64,000 bases of DNA from Microvelia longipes. Lineage: Eukaryota; Arthropoda; Insecta; Hemiptera; Veliidae. The notes under the pieces were generated by a model. The model was not told the origin of the DNA. It saw nothing but the letters and a program-made list of their open reading frames with translations, and ran no database searches. The first letter of the stretch is position 1, and every line of letters begins with the position of its first letter. Below, one piece after another: positions 26,974 to 39,479 of the stretch. Position numbers and translations under genes: made by a program. The DNA is taken from contig JACMZG010000008.1 of assembly GCA_018340805.1 (NCBI GenBank), forward strand, positions 57,664,509 to 57,728,508. The letters run 5' to 3'.

Positions 26974-29900
26974 AGTTCATATTAAGTACAATTATTCCAA
27001 TTAATCACATTATATAAGGGTGCTACGAATGGCAACCTACCTTTTATTTTTTAAACATTGGTCCATGATTTAGTCGCTTTATTCCAATAAACACGAACAT
27101 ATTCATTAACTATTACCATAAATCTATTTTTATTAGAATTTGTGTTAGTCTCCGTTTTAGTGTCAATTTAACATGAATATGAATCGAGGGTAGATACGAA
27201 ATATAGTTAGAATATGAAATAAACTGGAGTGATTTTTTTAATGTCTCATTAGTGCCTCATCATCAATTATATTTATAAATCTTTATTTCTATATTATATA
27301 CTTAATTTATACTGATGAGATTCCTCGTTGAAGTTCTTAGTACATAATTTAAAGTATCGTTAGTAAACTTTTCGAGGTAAATGAGCAAGTTAAAGTTGTA
27401 CTTGGCTAAGTTTAATAATGTAAGGTGTTTTAGAAGAGTAGTGGTCGTATGCTAGCTGCCCTAGTTCCTTCCTGTATCCGCTTTGCTTCACTTCCTTCTC
27501 TAATTGTCCTGTTCCTCCAACTGTCACATCGCCCTTCCCATCCTTTAATCACATAGACGCCCTATTAATTATTGTTTACTTTCTTTTTGTTAATGTCCGT
27601 TATAAAACTTTTTTTTGTTTCTTCATTTCTTCTTTTTATCTGAAGAGTTTTACCCGGAATGTAATGTTTGCTATTAGTTAGTTATTAAAGAACAAAGTAA
27701 ACAGCAAATAAGGAGCGTTGTCTTTAATTAATGTTACACTTTTCTTTGGTCTAACTTTATGTTTTCTTCTATTAAAGCATTGTTAATTATTGCAGCATTT
27801 AACTAACATACTTCTTTCTATCAGTGTAGTATAAAGTCTAACTTGAATTATATAAATCTTGTTAACTGAAATATTAGATTTATTGAATTTAAAAATATTC
27901 TATCATTAATTTAAGTCAGGTTTACTTATATAAATTATAATAATCTACCATATATTTATCTAATAACATGTTTGTAGCCGCGATGGCAAGAATCTTTGAA
28001 GGTTGTGTATTTTATAAATATATTCTTCGGAGGTTGACATTAATTTTATTATTTGTAATGTTAAGTCACACGAGGTATTAGGTATTTGCTAAAGGAGGTA
28101 TTTACTATCCTCCCAGCAGACTTTTACCAGTTTTTCACATATTCTCGGGATAAGGATTTTAAACAACAATTACAACCAAAATGAATTACATAATATCGCT
28201 TCTCTATTAATTTTAAGGGCAAAACTAAACAATACTATGAATTATAAGTTCAAGAAGATTAATTTCCAGTATAGGGGTGTGTATGTATATATTATGTCAA
28301 CCAGTATCGAAAATTAACTCATGTAACGAAAATTAAATATTCTTTGCATTGACTGAACCTTAAATGTTTATTCTACTGCCTAAGCTTCGAAACAATGCTT
28401 GGTACAACTCCAATACGAAAAAAAGAAAACAAAATGGTTTGGAAGGGTAACTAAATACCTATTAGTACTTCAATATTGTGCGTAGGTGTATGTATGTATA
28501 TTGTTTATATTTCAACAAATATTGAAACATATAACCAAAATTGAAAATTCTTTGAATTGACCTTAAACGTGTCGTCTACGTCTTAAGTTTCAAAAAGTTG
28601 CATGATAAAACTTAAATGTGGGGCGGGGGGATTAAGAGAATACCCTCTAAAGGATTTTAAGGGGAAAAAAACAATTTTATTACGTATGGCTCATTAAAGT
28701 TGATATTTATCTATTCAGTAAGGACTTTTTTCTTCTTTCCCAACTACCATCAAAGTTTTGATCGTGACAGTGACAATGGTTTGTTTATATTTTCCATAAT
28801 GCTAAATTCTTTGAAATAATTTAGGTGATATAGTTCAACAAAATTGTAAAACAAGTTAGCTTTAACTTCAAAATATTCAATTAATTAAAATTATAGTTAC
28901 AGTTTAAAATGATGAAGGTTAATTGTTATTTTACACAACTTATGTTTTCGTCTTTAAAGTTTAGAAGGAAAAATAAATGTCTTAAAGTTCTGTGTTAGAA
29001 TAATTTTCCCTCATTATTTTAATTTTTTTCATAACTACATAAACAAGTTTAACAGTCCATTGTTCAAAGTTGCTCCCTTATAACTCTTGATTGGTATAAC
29101 TCTCCTCTGACTCTTAGAAGAACAAAATTAAATTTGCATCAATAAGTTCACATTGACTTTTGAATTGGATCAAAGTTTTTAATTGATTTTCTTTGAAGAA
29201 TTTTTAATTGTTGAGGCTTTTCTAGTTGAGTTATTTTACTTAATTAGTCTTTTTAATGGTTTAAGTCGATGTAAATCAGTGTGTGTTCAACAAAGGTTTA
29301 GGTTATCTTGCTGTGCTTAAGACGAAGATTAAGACTTATATGTTTCGTTTAGTGCTGTACTATCTTTTGGGATATTTCTATACAAATCTCTTTAGAAAGG
29401 TAAATTCGAGAAGATCCTAGAAATCGTGTTATCCTAGAAGATGCTTCCATTTCAGAAGCTGAACGTCAAATTTATTATCCATTTTAATGCGGTCACCACC
29501 TAAAGAGTTGAACTTTTATGACAATAGTTCTCTAAATTTACGCATTTATATCAAGTAGTATTACTATATAAATATGCAAAGTGATATTTTACTCTCGAAT
29601 GTAAAGCTGCTAACATTTTTACCTCTGAATTGAAAGCTTTTTTTCCATTCATATATTTGTTGAAATATGTTGGTATTAAATATTTCCAAACAGAGTAGCT
29701 TCTAAAACTCGGCTACATTGAATACTGAATAGGAAAAATGCGGTTTCTACGGATATGAAACCGTCAGCCTCTTAACTTTAGCCTTTATTCATATACGAAT
29801 TTACTTAACAATTATTTATGTCGATCGTTAGCTACTAAAGAGATTTTTCACCATTTTTCAAAGCCTTTTAATAATAAAAACAAAATAAGTAGTGAACTAT

Positions 29901-30780
29901 TTTTAATCGATATTTAATCAAATTAACGATTAAAACATTTCGAGTAACTTAAGTTTACTTAGGGATAGTACCCTTTAAACTTTTAAAAGTGGGAAAAGCC
30001 TTTCTATGAAGGGTCTTGGTCGTGGGAAAAGTTTTGAATATTAGTAAAAACATGACACCCATGTGGTTTCGCATGCAAGTAACTCAACACGTTTCGCTCT
30101 CGTAAGTAGATCACTACACCGTAACATATCAAAGTCATTACTATTTAGTTTAGTTATAACAACATTAACTCTGAAAGTTATCTCATTATATAAAATTACA
30201 TACGGAAAGTTAAACTATTCATCCAGAAATAGAAACTTTTCCTTTCGTTTACCTTATGTTTATTTTTGTATCACTTGTGTTACATAAAATGCATTTAAAT
30301 ATTCTGATTGCTTTTTGACGTTAGTGGACACAATTAGGTCTTCTATTTAGTCCGATTAAGTTCTGTTAAGTCCGTTAGAAGTCCGAAGTTGTTAAAAACT
30401 AAAGGGATATTCTTGTACAATACATGAAAAACAAATTATAACGAACTCCCAATTAAATCAATTCCTGTCTTATCGTTCATTTCAGAGGTCACAACACTTT
30501 TTAAGTGTAATTTTACATTAAGTATAACATTTGATACTAACTGAAAACACATTAAGTACGGGCTTTGTGTTCGTTTTAAAATTTTCAGATTTTACATTCT
30601 CGCTGGAATGTAAATAAGGGAAAGATAAATGACTAATGTCCTAAAGGGAAAGATAAATGTGACTTGTCTGTCACAGTTTAGCAAAGTTTTAGAGAGAATA
30701 TTGCGCTTATTTCAAAATCTATTTAGCAACATTATCTAGACTTAAGACTATAAGGTTTCCCATTTATGACTAAAGGGTAT
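26974..30780. other. AT-rich spacer
   Basis: Contains a pyrimidine-rich strip (27440-27550) and a 27-bp tandem duplication around GGGAAAGATAAATG (30618-30660). No gene, RNA or named repeat is recognised. Confidence 0.5.
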
Positions 30781-30880
30781 TCGTCTGACTCAGTGGCCGT
30801 GGTGAGAGCTGTCGACAGCTCATACGCCCACTGGTATGAGATGTCGATTTCGGCACCGAAAATCCAAGGCTTATATGGAC
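30781..30880. repeat. cluster of three short hairpins in a GC-richer patch
   Basis: GAGCTGTCGACAGCTC is a perfect 16-base palindrome. TCATAC...GTATGA and TTCGG-CA-CCGAA follow within 50 bases. The preceding TGGCCGTGGTGAGAGC looks like a tRNA A box, but no clear B box follows, so this may be an eroded SINE head. Confidence 0.45.
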
Positions 30881-32394
30881 TATAAGCCATAAAAACTAAG
30901 TATTTATGATTTATACTTTTTATACGAGATTTTTAACTTTAATCAGTACATTGAGCATACTGGACGTGGGACTAGTGAGATGATGTTCGTCGGAGGAATA
31001 CCCCGTTAATGGCAGCAGCACTTATTCTTTCTTCCAGTACCCTTCCTTCAATTAATTTAATTTTCCATGACTCGCGTCCGACACGCGAATTCGTTCCTTT
31101 ATAACACTTGGAATCAAATTTGTATCTCAAAGCAAAGAGTGAACTTGACTTTTTCTCCCAGTAACTCCCAATTTTACTCAAGAAAATGAAATTGAACATA
31201 GCTTTTCCTTACATGTAACAAAAAACTGTATTATACATGTAACAATATGTCCTTTGTATTATAATTTTATAATTTACGTTTATATTATTGTTTAACTATT
31301 ATATTGTTTTTATAATTTTCAAAAGATAAATAATATTTCTATTTTTTTTTAATATTTTATCATTATTGTTATTCTTAATATGCAATACATTATATAAAAT
31401 TGATATATTTTGCAATAAAGTAAACGGATGAAGAAAAAGTTTTCTTCGAAGACAATTAATGACCTATCATTTATCATTCTTTACGTCTACGTACTGAAAA
31501 GAAAAAAAACGTGATAGTATGTCTTGAAAATTAGATAAAAATATAAAAAAAGGAGGGAAATTATCCCATTGGCCATCTGTCATAGTGACAGTGACAGAAC
31601 TTGGCTGTCCAGCGTTCCCTTATGTTTTCTCCTCGATTGTTGTTTCTAATGTATTAGATCTCTTTTTAAGTTTTTTAAGTAATCACAACAGTGTTCTATT
31701 GGATGCTATTAGTTTAATCGAACTAAGATTTTTTTATTGTCTAGTTCACGCTGTGTGTATAAATGTAGACCAGCTAATTGTGATTTGGGACTTCAACCTT
31801 ATAAATATATTACAATATTTTTTTTATATTATAATTGAAATTTATCAGTAGAACTCACTTATAGTAGTTGTACATTTTATTTAAAATTAAAATACTAAAT
31901 TACATAAGACTATTTTTTTAAATATTTGTCATTAATTTTTTTAACAATTGCCTGATCGGATTTATACTAATCCTGTCGTTTACTTATTAATTTTGTTTAA
32001 TAAAACATAAAATAACGAATTTCGTGAACTAATTTTTAAAACATCTAAAACAAATTTGTATAAAAATATAGCGTTGTTAAAAATCTAAAGATTATAAAAG
32101 GTGATAGGGACCTACTAATCAGTGAATTAATCTGTAATTATTAATTGCATAATCTTTGGCTAAAAATATTTATTTTAGATTTAATGTTATTGCTGACTTC
32201 CATTTTATCCTATTTATTAATAGTTATCGCAGTAATGTTATCGTAACTAAACAAAATATATTTGAATAAAGATAACATTGTAGAGACAGATAGGATGATG
32301 ATGGTGAGTTACAGAATGCTAATATTATAAAATATTACAAAATGTAACCTTAGGTTATATTTAAAAAATAAGGATGCACAGTCCGAATAAACAA
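30881..32394. other. AT-rich spacer with unassigned frames
   Basis: A 75-residue minus frame (30972-31199) and an 88-residue + frame (31585-31851) have no recognisable domain, Met context or splice signals. Confidence 0.45.
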
Positions 32395-32465
32395 AAGACA
32401 TTTGGCATCTTGGCTCCGCTACCTCGGTGCTTCGCGCCTTGGCCGCTACGTGGCATCGGTAATAC
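32395..32465 (+). repeat. GC-hairpin element, short degenerate copy
   Basis: GGCTCCGCTACCTCGGTGCT then TCGCGCCTTGGCCGCTACG preserves the GCGCTTCGCGCC and GCCGCTACG modules of the hairpin block at 39.5 kb. Confidence 0.55.
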
Positions 32466-33588
32466 AGGTCTTGAAGCGACCCTTATCGTTGTCCTATATC
32501 AGTTTGTCATATTCATAGTTTATAGGTAGCATATTGCCACGATATAAGCGAATTTTCAAATGTATTAGTCAAAAAACGAATTTTTACATTATGTGTACGC
32601 CCATCAATAAAAACAAAACAAGTGCTAGCTTATGTGATCAAAAACAACTTTCCCTAATGTACGTTTTAAAAACTTTTAATACCCCGAGAACAAACAGTCA
32701 TGCCCTCCCTATATTTAACCACCTCGGCTCTGTCTTTAAATTAATCACATTGTTGCCACCGCTTCACCTCTCGAACCAACAACTCTGTTAACTTGGCTTT
32801 ACCTCTGAGTTTAAAATTTTATGGTTCTCCCGGCTGGCATCTTTGGGATCAACTAAGCTTGCAGCAATGTCCTCCTATGACGCGTTAATAACTATAATAA
32901 TTTACTAATAAATGTCATTGTTAAAATGACATTCAATAGAATAAATTATTGTCTTTAAAGAGTTTCATAATCACCTGTGAAATTAAATAAATAGGGAAAA
33001 TACATTTTACATTTAATTTGATTTGTATTATAATGTATTCAACTATATGTCTCATTATTTAATTATGTTTTATGCATTTTTGTTGTAAATTGAATATTTT
33101 TTACGGTTATATTATTGTGCAATATTTTATTTTAAATCTGTTAAAAATTTTATCTTGATTAAAAGCCAAAGCGATGAAATTTAAAATACATTAGCTCCTA
33201 CCTCTGCTCACCACTTTCCCAGCATAATGCTGTATATAAATTAGCCCTAATACGTTTTGTATATTAACCGTAATGGTTTTATAATGATTATTTTTCAATT
33301 ATATACCTACATGGTGATATAATTGTTTTTTTCTTTCAGAGGTATTTATTATTTGTCATTAATAAGTTTAATTTATGATTTTTTAAATATTTTTATTGAC
33401 TAAGAGCTAATAATATAAATTTCATGATATTAAATCATTTTAATTTTTAATATATTTATTAAGAGTTTTTAGCGAACTCTTTTAGTGCTATGACATATGA
33501 AGTTTTAACTTTTTTGCCACTTCATTATTTATATGATGTACGTTTATTTCCTTTAAAGAACTAAGGTGAGCGTTAATGGAGTTCATCT
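32466..33588. other. AT-rich spacer
   Basis: The 85-residue + frame at 32.5 kb has no domain. A pyrimidine tract at 33.33-33.34 kb ends in CAGAG|GTATTT, a poor splice-junction match. Confidence 0.5.
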
Positions 33589-34239
33589 TAATAAAAGAGG
33601 AAGAAGTCTCTCCACAAAAATATATTTCTTTTTAGCAAAGCGCTTTCAACCTAACAAGAGGTCATCATCAGTGCTAGCCTAACAAACAAAATAATACAAT
33701 AAATCAGAAAAATCTAAAAGAAAGAAAAATAAATAAACAATCAAGTAAACCGATTAAAAACACAAGTCAATAAAATAAAATAAATAAATATAACAAAATA
33801 ACAAAAATTAAATTAAAAAGGAAGACAATATTAAAAATTAAAAACTACCGTTGAATAAAGAAGAGGGTGATAGATGAGTCTTATAGATCAGATATCAAGG
33901 ATAGACTGACTGGCGCTGGTGTGGGCGCTAGTAAAAGGGCTTTCAGTAGGGGCGTTCTTTCTCCCCTCTCATTAATATTGTCATCGCCAGTGTCTCTTGG
34001 CTTCTCAAATTTCCATTTTCCAAGAAGTCCATTTTTCTTCCCTTTACTAACAAAATGGAGGCAGCCAACTTTGTGAGGTCCATCATAATGGTTCTCTGCT
34101 CTTAAATGCTGGTAAAACTTGCTGTTCCGATCTACGTGTATGCTCCCCAGCCTGGTGCTTATACTTCTTCCAGTCTGACCTAAGTATTCAACCTGGCAGG
34201 TACCGCACTGAACCTTGTAAATACCACTTCTAGCTCCTA
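33589..34239 (-). repeat. left inverted arm of the Penelope-like element
   Basis: The minus strand reads through GIY-YIG coding, then the tail TATTCAACGGTAGTTTT, CACTGATGATGACCTC, GGTTGAAAGCGC and TGTGGAGAGACTTC. It matches 35238-35900 with scattered small indels. The outermost AATAAAAG closes the repeat at both ends. Confidence 0.85.
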
Positions 34240-34300
34240 GAAATACCACCATCACCAGTTTTAAAGCTAAGGATTCTGTAGAAAATAGTCTTGATTTCAT
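33881..34300 (-). CDS. GIY-YIG endonuclease domain of Penelope-like element (uninterrupted partial frame)
   Basis: A 139-residue open frame. GIYKVQCGTCQVEYLGQTGR contains the GIY and the YLG form of the YIG motif, separated by a CxxC pair, and is followed by the RSISTR arginine segment. Asn-His in AENHYDG and a conserved H in GCLHF lie downstream, as in Penelope endonucleases, which nick target DNA to prime integration. The frame stays open from the arm junction to a stop in the 3' region. It has no reverse transcriptase on this strand because it sits in the inverted arm; the first 25 residues read across the junction into antisense of the RT region. Probably not expressed as a functional protein. 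Confidence 0.75.
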   Translation of the reverse strand: MKSRLFSTESLALKLVMVVFLGARSGIYKVQCGTCQVEYLGQTGRSISTRLGSIHVDRNSKFYQHLRAENHYDGPHKVGCLHFVSKGKKNGLLGKWKFEKPRDTGDDNINERGERTPLLKALLLAPTPAPVSLSLISDL

Positions 34301-34905
34301 AAAATCTGTTGGGTCAATACAGCTTCCATCTTCCTACATCCTAGTTTCGTTTGATGTGGTAGACTTATTCGCCAGTGTCCCGTCAAACACGTGTTTAACA
34401 CTTTTTAAAGCAATCTTAGAAAAATATTCATGTAATAAGATTTTTAACACTGAGTTTATGGAAGTTTTGGAACTGTGTCTTAGCCAGGATTATTTTTCTT
34501 TTGATGGCAATTTTTACAAGGTAAAGGAGGCTTAGCTATGGCGCACCTCTGTCAGCCTTAGGTGCAAATATTTTTATGCATATTTTTATCATGAGTTTGT
34601 TGAGGACCGCGCTCGTAATCCTTACCTTAAGTACATATATTTTTGGAAAAGGTATGTCGATGACGTCTTCGTAATCTGGACTGGTTCTGAGCGTAAATTA
34701 TTATCTTTTTTAGAGAGTACCTTAACACCCGTCATAAGACCATAAAAGTTTACTCACGAAATCAGCAGAACGGCGTTTTAAATTTCTTGACCTTACTGTC
34801 TCTAGGAAAATAATATTTTAAGGTTTGAAAATTTATAGAAACCTACTGCCCACCGACAACGTGATTCCGGTCGATTCCAACATCCTTGGATGCATAAAAT
34901 GGCAG
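34300..34905 (+). pseudogene. Penelope-like reverse transcriptase, frameshifted
   Basis: Translating across frames gives SFDVVDLFASVP (from 34342; catalytic Asp block), a GLAM...APLSALGANIF block (from about 34530, Penelope AMGxPLSP-type motif with a one-base deletion after ATGG), and YVDDVFVIW (34653-34679; the YxDD active site). Then ESTL and a basic segment follow. At least two frameshifts and several stops occur. The N-terminal part of the usual enzyme is missing, because the element is cut at the left-arm junction near 34250. Confidence 0.85.
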
Positions 34906-35530
34906 CTTTTAACGCTTTGGTCACCGGTTATTAACTACACCCCTCGACTCAGAAGCTTATAAAAAGGAACTAAACACGATTTATAACATAGCTTTAAGTA
35001 ACGGTTATAAGATTGACTTAATTGATAACTTATACGGAAGAAGAATCGTCGTTTAGCTTCTTCAATAATGGGTGCAGAGGCGTAGTGAAGTTGATAAAGT
35101 TTGGTGCTCTATTTCCTTATATTGGCAGTATTTCACAGCGGGTAGCTTCCATCCTTCAGTCTAATGGACTTAAGTTAAGTTTTCAAATAATTAAGCCCTT
35201 AAAAACTATTTTAGGCAGTGTTAAAGACCCTGTCCGCCAGGAGCTAGAAGTGGTATTTACAAGGTTCAGTGCGGTACCTGCCAGGTTGAATACTTAGGTC
35301 AGACCTGGAAGAAGAGTATAAGACCAGGGCTGGGGGAGCATACACGTAGATTCGCGACAGCAAGTTTTACCAGCATTTTAAGAGCAGAGAACCATTATGA
35401 TGGACCTCACAAAGTTGGCTGCCTCCATTTTGTTAGTAAAGGGAGAAAATGGACTTTCTTGGAAAAATTGGAAAAATTTTGAGAAGCCAAGAGACACTGG
35501 GCGGATGGACAATATTAATGAGAGGGGAGA
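34906..35530 (+). pseudogene. Penelope-like RT C-terminal linker and GIY-YIG domain, frameshifted
   Basis: The linker reads PYIGSISQRVASILQSNG, then LSFQIIKPLKTILGSVKDPV, as is usual between the RT thumb and the endonuclease in this family. From 35250 a frame change gives GIYKVQCGTCQVEYLGQT, after which inserted bases break the frame repeatedly. This is the same domain as in the left arm, but more damaged. Confidence 0.82.
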
Positions 35531-35900
35531 AGAACGCCCTACTGAAAGCCCTTTTACTTAGCGCCACACCAGCGCCAGTCAGTCTATCCTTGATATCTGA
35601 TCTATAAGACTCATCTATCACCTCTTCTTTATTCAACGGTAGTTTTTTAATTTTTAATATTGTCTTTCTTTTTAATTAATTTTTGTTATTTTGTTATATT
35701 TATTTATTTTATTTTATTGACTTGTGTTTTTAATCGGTTTACTTGATTGTTTTTTTTTTTTTTTTTTTTTTTTAGATTTTTCTGATTTATTGTATTATTT
35801 TGTTTGTTAGGCTAGCACTGATGATGACCTCTTGTTAGGTTGAAAGCGCTTTGCTAAAAAGAAATATATTTTTGTGGAGAGACTTCTTCCTCTTTTATTT
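35238..35900 (+). repeat. right inverted arm and 3' region of the Penelope-like element
   Basis: Includes a T-run (about 35749-35773) longer than its left-arm counterpart, then GCACTGATGATGACCTC (35816), GGTTGAAAGCGC (35838) and TGTGGAGAGACTTC at the end. The CTGATGA and GAAA boxes enclose an ACCT/AGGT stem, and AGC-GCTTT-GCT-A follows, giving a hammerhead-like core without a visible helix I. Confidence 0.8.
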
Positions 35901-36157
35901 ATTTCCTTTTGTTTTATGATTAAATATGAATTAATAAATAATTTATTGTACTGATTAGTACAAAATTTTAACTTTTTGCCTTAAATAATATTAGAATATT
36001 TCATTATATAAATATTTTTAACACTACAAATCGGATGTTACTCATTGTTAAACTTATCAAAAGGAAGGATTAAGTTGCCGTATAGAACTTTAGCAGAACA
36101 TAAAATATTTACATGGAAAACATTATATTTTTACTATGCATTTTTAAACGCAAATAT

Positions 36158-36248
36158 ATTCATTTTTTCTTTTTATTTGTTACAGGTAAGCATTGAGTAA
36201 AGCTCTAATATTTTATATTTTATTAGCTGAGATGAGATATCGTAAGTA
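36158..36248 (+). promoter_or_regulatory. recursive splice site 2 (ratchet point) with downstream cryptic exon
   Basis: TTCATTTTTTCTTTTTATTT then GTTACAG ends at 36185 and abuts GTAAGC (36186). A second donor ATATC|GTAAGT begins at 36242, defining a 56-base cryptic exon (36186-36241) with stops in all frames. The polypyrimidine tract is unbroken by any AG. The GTAAGCATTGAG start and TATCGTAAG end closely resemble those of site 3. Confidence 0.65.
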
Positions 36249-39200
36249 ATTTAAAAAAATATCCTATTGCTACTAATCATTATAATTATTCTAAATAAAT
36301 AAGTAAGATACAATAATTTTAATATTTTTTATCACTAGTATAAAAAAATGAATGTTCAAATTATGCCAGCTAAAAATAATATAAATTTCATGATATGTTC
36401 GTAAATTTAAATTGCGAGATATATCATAGATATTGTTAAAGTTTTTTAACTTTTTCTTGACATAAAGTCGATACTAAGTAAGAGAAAGGTACCATCCACT
36501 GACCTTTAAGAATAAAGATTCAAATTCAAACTCTTTGCTGGTATAGCGTGAGGCCTTAAGGGTCTTCTGTAGGTATCCTTTACAAGAAGAGGGAGAGGGG
36601 GCAACAGGTGGTGTCAACTCACACCAACAATATTATACAGTCTCCTAAATCTTTGTCTTTTTTAATAGGAATCATTTTGAATTGCTAATATACTTTTCTT
36701 CACTATCCCTGAAATTCTACACTTCTAAAAACCCAAAATATTAAAGGCAAACTGAGTGCACCTTAAGTAAACTCTAGAAATGTTATTATTATACCTTTTT
36801 GTAATAGCGTTGTAAGCTTTTACGCTTTATCTGCTTGTTTAGGATGAAAATTGCGAGCGAGATGAAAAGTATCTTTCCCAGAAAAGATTATTAATATCTG
36901 GATGTGCCAGTGTTTTTAGTACTAGCGTTATAGGATTGTTAAAAGATTATGCCGCCTAAATTATTATATACAAATGAATAAACCCTTTTTATATTATTAT
37001 TAAAACTTTCTATTTAAATGATCTTGCTTTATAAAGCTTAAAGTTAGCTGTATTTATAAAGCTTATTTTTGTTACTTTAAAATTAAGTTATAAAATACTA
37101 AGTAATTAGACTTAACGATTTAATTACACATTATCTGAATTCTAAGAGGACTATTAGAAGAGAATTTATTTAATTTATTTTTCAAAGATTTAAGGTATTA
37201 GCTTTCACACTTGCTGTAAACCGCTTACATACTTAACTATTACATAGTTATAATTTCAAACTAGTTTAGTAAAGAACCTGTTAATAGCTTATATATTATA
37301 ATTAACCTGTACTTGTAACTTGTTTATCAAGAAAACAAGTGTAAATTTATAAAATTTTATATTATTTAAATAAAGAAAATTGTAACAACTGGAATGAACT
37401 AGTGGTCAGAATAAAAGTTGGGTGCAAATGTTCGCAAGTTGGGCAAATTTTCTTTTAAATGAGTTCTTCTTTGCTTAACAATCCATTTCTTAGATATTTT
37501 TAGTTTGTTCATTATGAAGTGAGCACAAGTATTACTACTTGTCCCCTTTTTTTTAAAGAAAATGCGCAAATTTCTCCCGCACATGTTGTACAAAACTATG
37601 GTCATGGTCATCAACTTTGGGGTTGATATGTTTCGCCTATGTTTAGGTCTAAGAATTAATTAACTTGTGATGTTCTCTCAATATTTCAGTAAGCCTTTGA
37701 AAAAGAATTTCAGTTAATCTTTTAGTATTTTAGGTAACGAAATAGTATCGATTATTGTGATCACAGCACGTTGTTTTGGTTCTGTCAGGTTGATAATAAC
37801 AATCTGTTACACTAAAAGATTTGACAAAAGTATGCTAAATTTATTTTGTAAAAACCGGAGCTATATATTATTTACTACTTTGAGAGGTAGTTAGTGCCTT
37901 TTTATTTTTATTTGTTTTTTGGGTACGAATTTGGTTTAGATTTAAGGATTTTTTACCTTTTTTTTTAATCATATTTATTTATTAGCTGAATTATGAAAAG
38001 GAGTATACTTTGTTGGGATTTTGACTAGGATAATTTTGTGGGGCATTTCGAAGGAGTGTCAAAGAGGGTTCCCTAGGTAGTCTGTGGACTGACTATTAAT
38101 AGGTCAACCTGCTTGGTTGCAAATGGGGCTTTTGCTTATAAAATTGAAGGAAACTACCAAAAACCTTAATTAGGTTTATGGGACACGCGGGTCCTAGGTG
38201 TAAAGTTTATATTATTATTATTTTTTACGTTAGGGGTTTTAACGGTTTAGGTTTGGTCTCAATTGAGATTTTTATTGAGCCTAATGGGAATAGTGTATTT
38301 TATTTACGAATTTTACTGTATTTGTTAATTTTTTTAATTTTGAGGAGATTAGAGTCTTGTTGAGAAATGTTAAAAAGGGTAAAAGATGTGGTGAAAGAAG
38401 GATTATAATCTTGTTTGTAGTACTATACGCTTACATAATAAAAAGAGCGATCTAGAATCGAGCATCTTGACGAGACTATATTTACTACCGACCATAACCT
38501 AAGTATATAGAGATGTGGCATAAAACTTGGATTAAACGATATTTTTATTTTCGCCTTGACATTTTTATTCCTGTTTAGAACGTTTTATTATTTCACTATA
38601 CATACAAAAAATATAAACGTAATCACTAATTTTTACCATCATAAAGCTGAATTTAACTAACATTAAGATAAAATATGGGTGATCTGGCTTTTATTACTCT
38701 AAGTTCTTAAAGCATTAATGTGTTAATGTTTTATAATCTAGGTCCATAGTTTTAAAATCTTTTTTAGCGATTTTTCATCGTAAGATAATGGTTCTTGTGT
38801 TTATAGAGTATTTATGAGCCTTAATTACAATTTTATCACCCATTAAATAGCAAAAACTATTTAAAATCTCGATTTACAGAAATAAATACCTTGAAGGGCC
38901 GATATACCCGAAAGCGAGTATTAATTATTTTTTAAATCCAAATTATTATCAATAAAAATAATAATTTCGCGTTAGGTATTATAGGTGTATCGCAGTAAGA
39001 GAGTTATGCGTGTAAAATACACTCAGTCATCTCCAGTCTCCAGTGCTGTTATTAAATACTTAGGGGAATGAAACTAATCTTTTTATTATCCCTGCTCATT
39101 CTTTCAAGTCCCGAGCTTTTTCAATACAAAAGAAAAACGTGGGAAAAATTAAGGTCGAAGTGAAGTTCGAGAAGATCTCCTGTTTTAAAAAATAAATTTA

Positions 39201-39333
39201 TATAAATACGGTATATATAGAAGCTGGAATCAATCTAAAACATAAAACCTAAATCTCACTTTCTTCATTAAATATCCACGTTTTACCACCTGCAGATACC
39301 AAAATTGAAATAAAAAATCTTTTATGTTTCTAA
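36249..39333. other. AT-rich spacer
   Basis: No repeat match is seen. The 71-residue minus frame at 37.4-37.6 kb has a basic, helix-like composition but no recognisable domain. ATTTTAG|GTAACG at 37733 is a weak splice-like junction. Confidence 0.5.
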
Positions 39334-39440
39334 AAGGTGTTTGGTGATATATGTAAAAAAATAATGGGGTGATTCTATGCCCCAAGGGCAAGAAAAAACA
39401 TGGTTTTGACAAGGGTCAATTATCAACAGTTCTTCGGAAA
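39334..39440 (-). repeat. fragment of the composite repeat's right flank, inverted
   Basis: GGTGTTTGGTGATATATG, AATGGGGTGATTCTATGCCC and GACAAGGGTCAATTATC are the reverse complement, with changes, of 43620-43720. Confidence 0.75.
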
Positions 39441-39479
39441 ATGGTGGAAAATGTAAACCCCCAGGTTATAAGGTAAAGG

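Larger units (their letters stand above)
33589..35900 (+). mobile_element. Penelope-like retroelement with inverted terminal arms
   Basis: A 2.3-kb defective element. In + orientation it carries reverse transcriptase remnants (34.3-34.9 kb), a linker (about 34.9-35.24 kb), a GIY-YIG endonuclease remnant (35.24-35.52 kb) and a T-rich 3' region. The left 0.65 kb (33589-34239) is an inverted copy of the right 0.66 kb (35238-35900), including the endonuclease. Known biology: Penelope-like elements insert with terminal repeats in direct or inverted, often truncated, arrangements. Frameshifts and stops make it inactive. Confidence 0.88.

Noticed and set aside
30972..31199. 75-residue minus frame as an exon
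   Set aside because: No recognisable domain, and it ends in a stop without splice signals. Chance cannot be excluded by eye.
31585..31851. 88-residue + frame as a gene
   Set aside because: No Met start in good context, no domain and no splice sites; hydrophobic composition follows from AT-richness.
37399..37614. 71-residue basic minus frame as a transposase helix-turn-helix
   Set aside because: The resemblance to Tc1-type DNA-binding domains is too vague, and no terminal repeats or catalytic region were found nearby.
37715..37745. Ratchet-like junction ATTTTAG|GTAACG
   Set aside because: The tract contains earlier AGs and the donor is weak.
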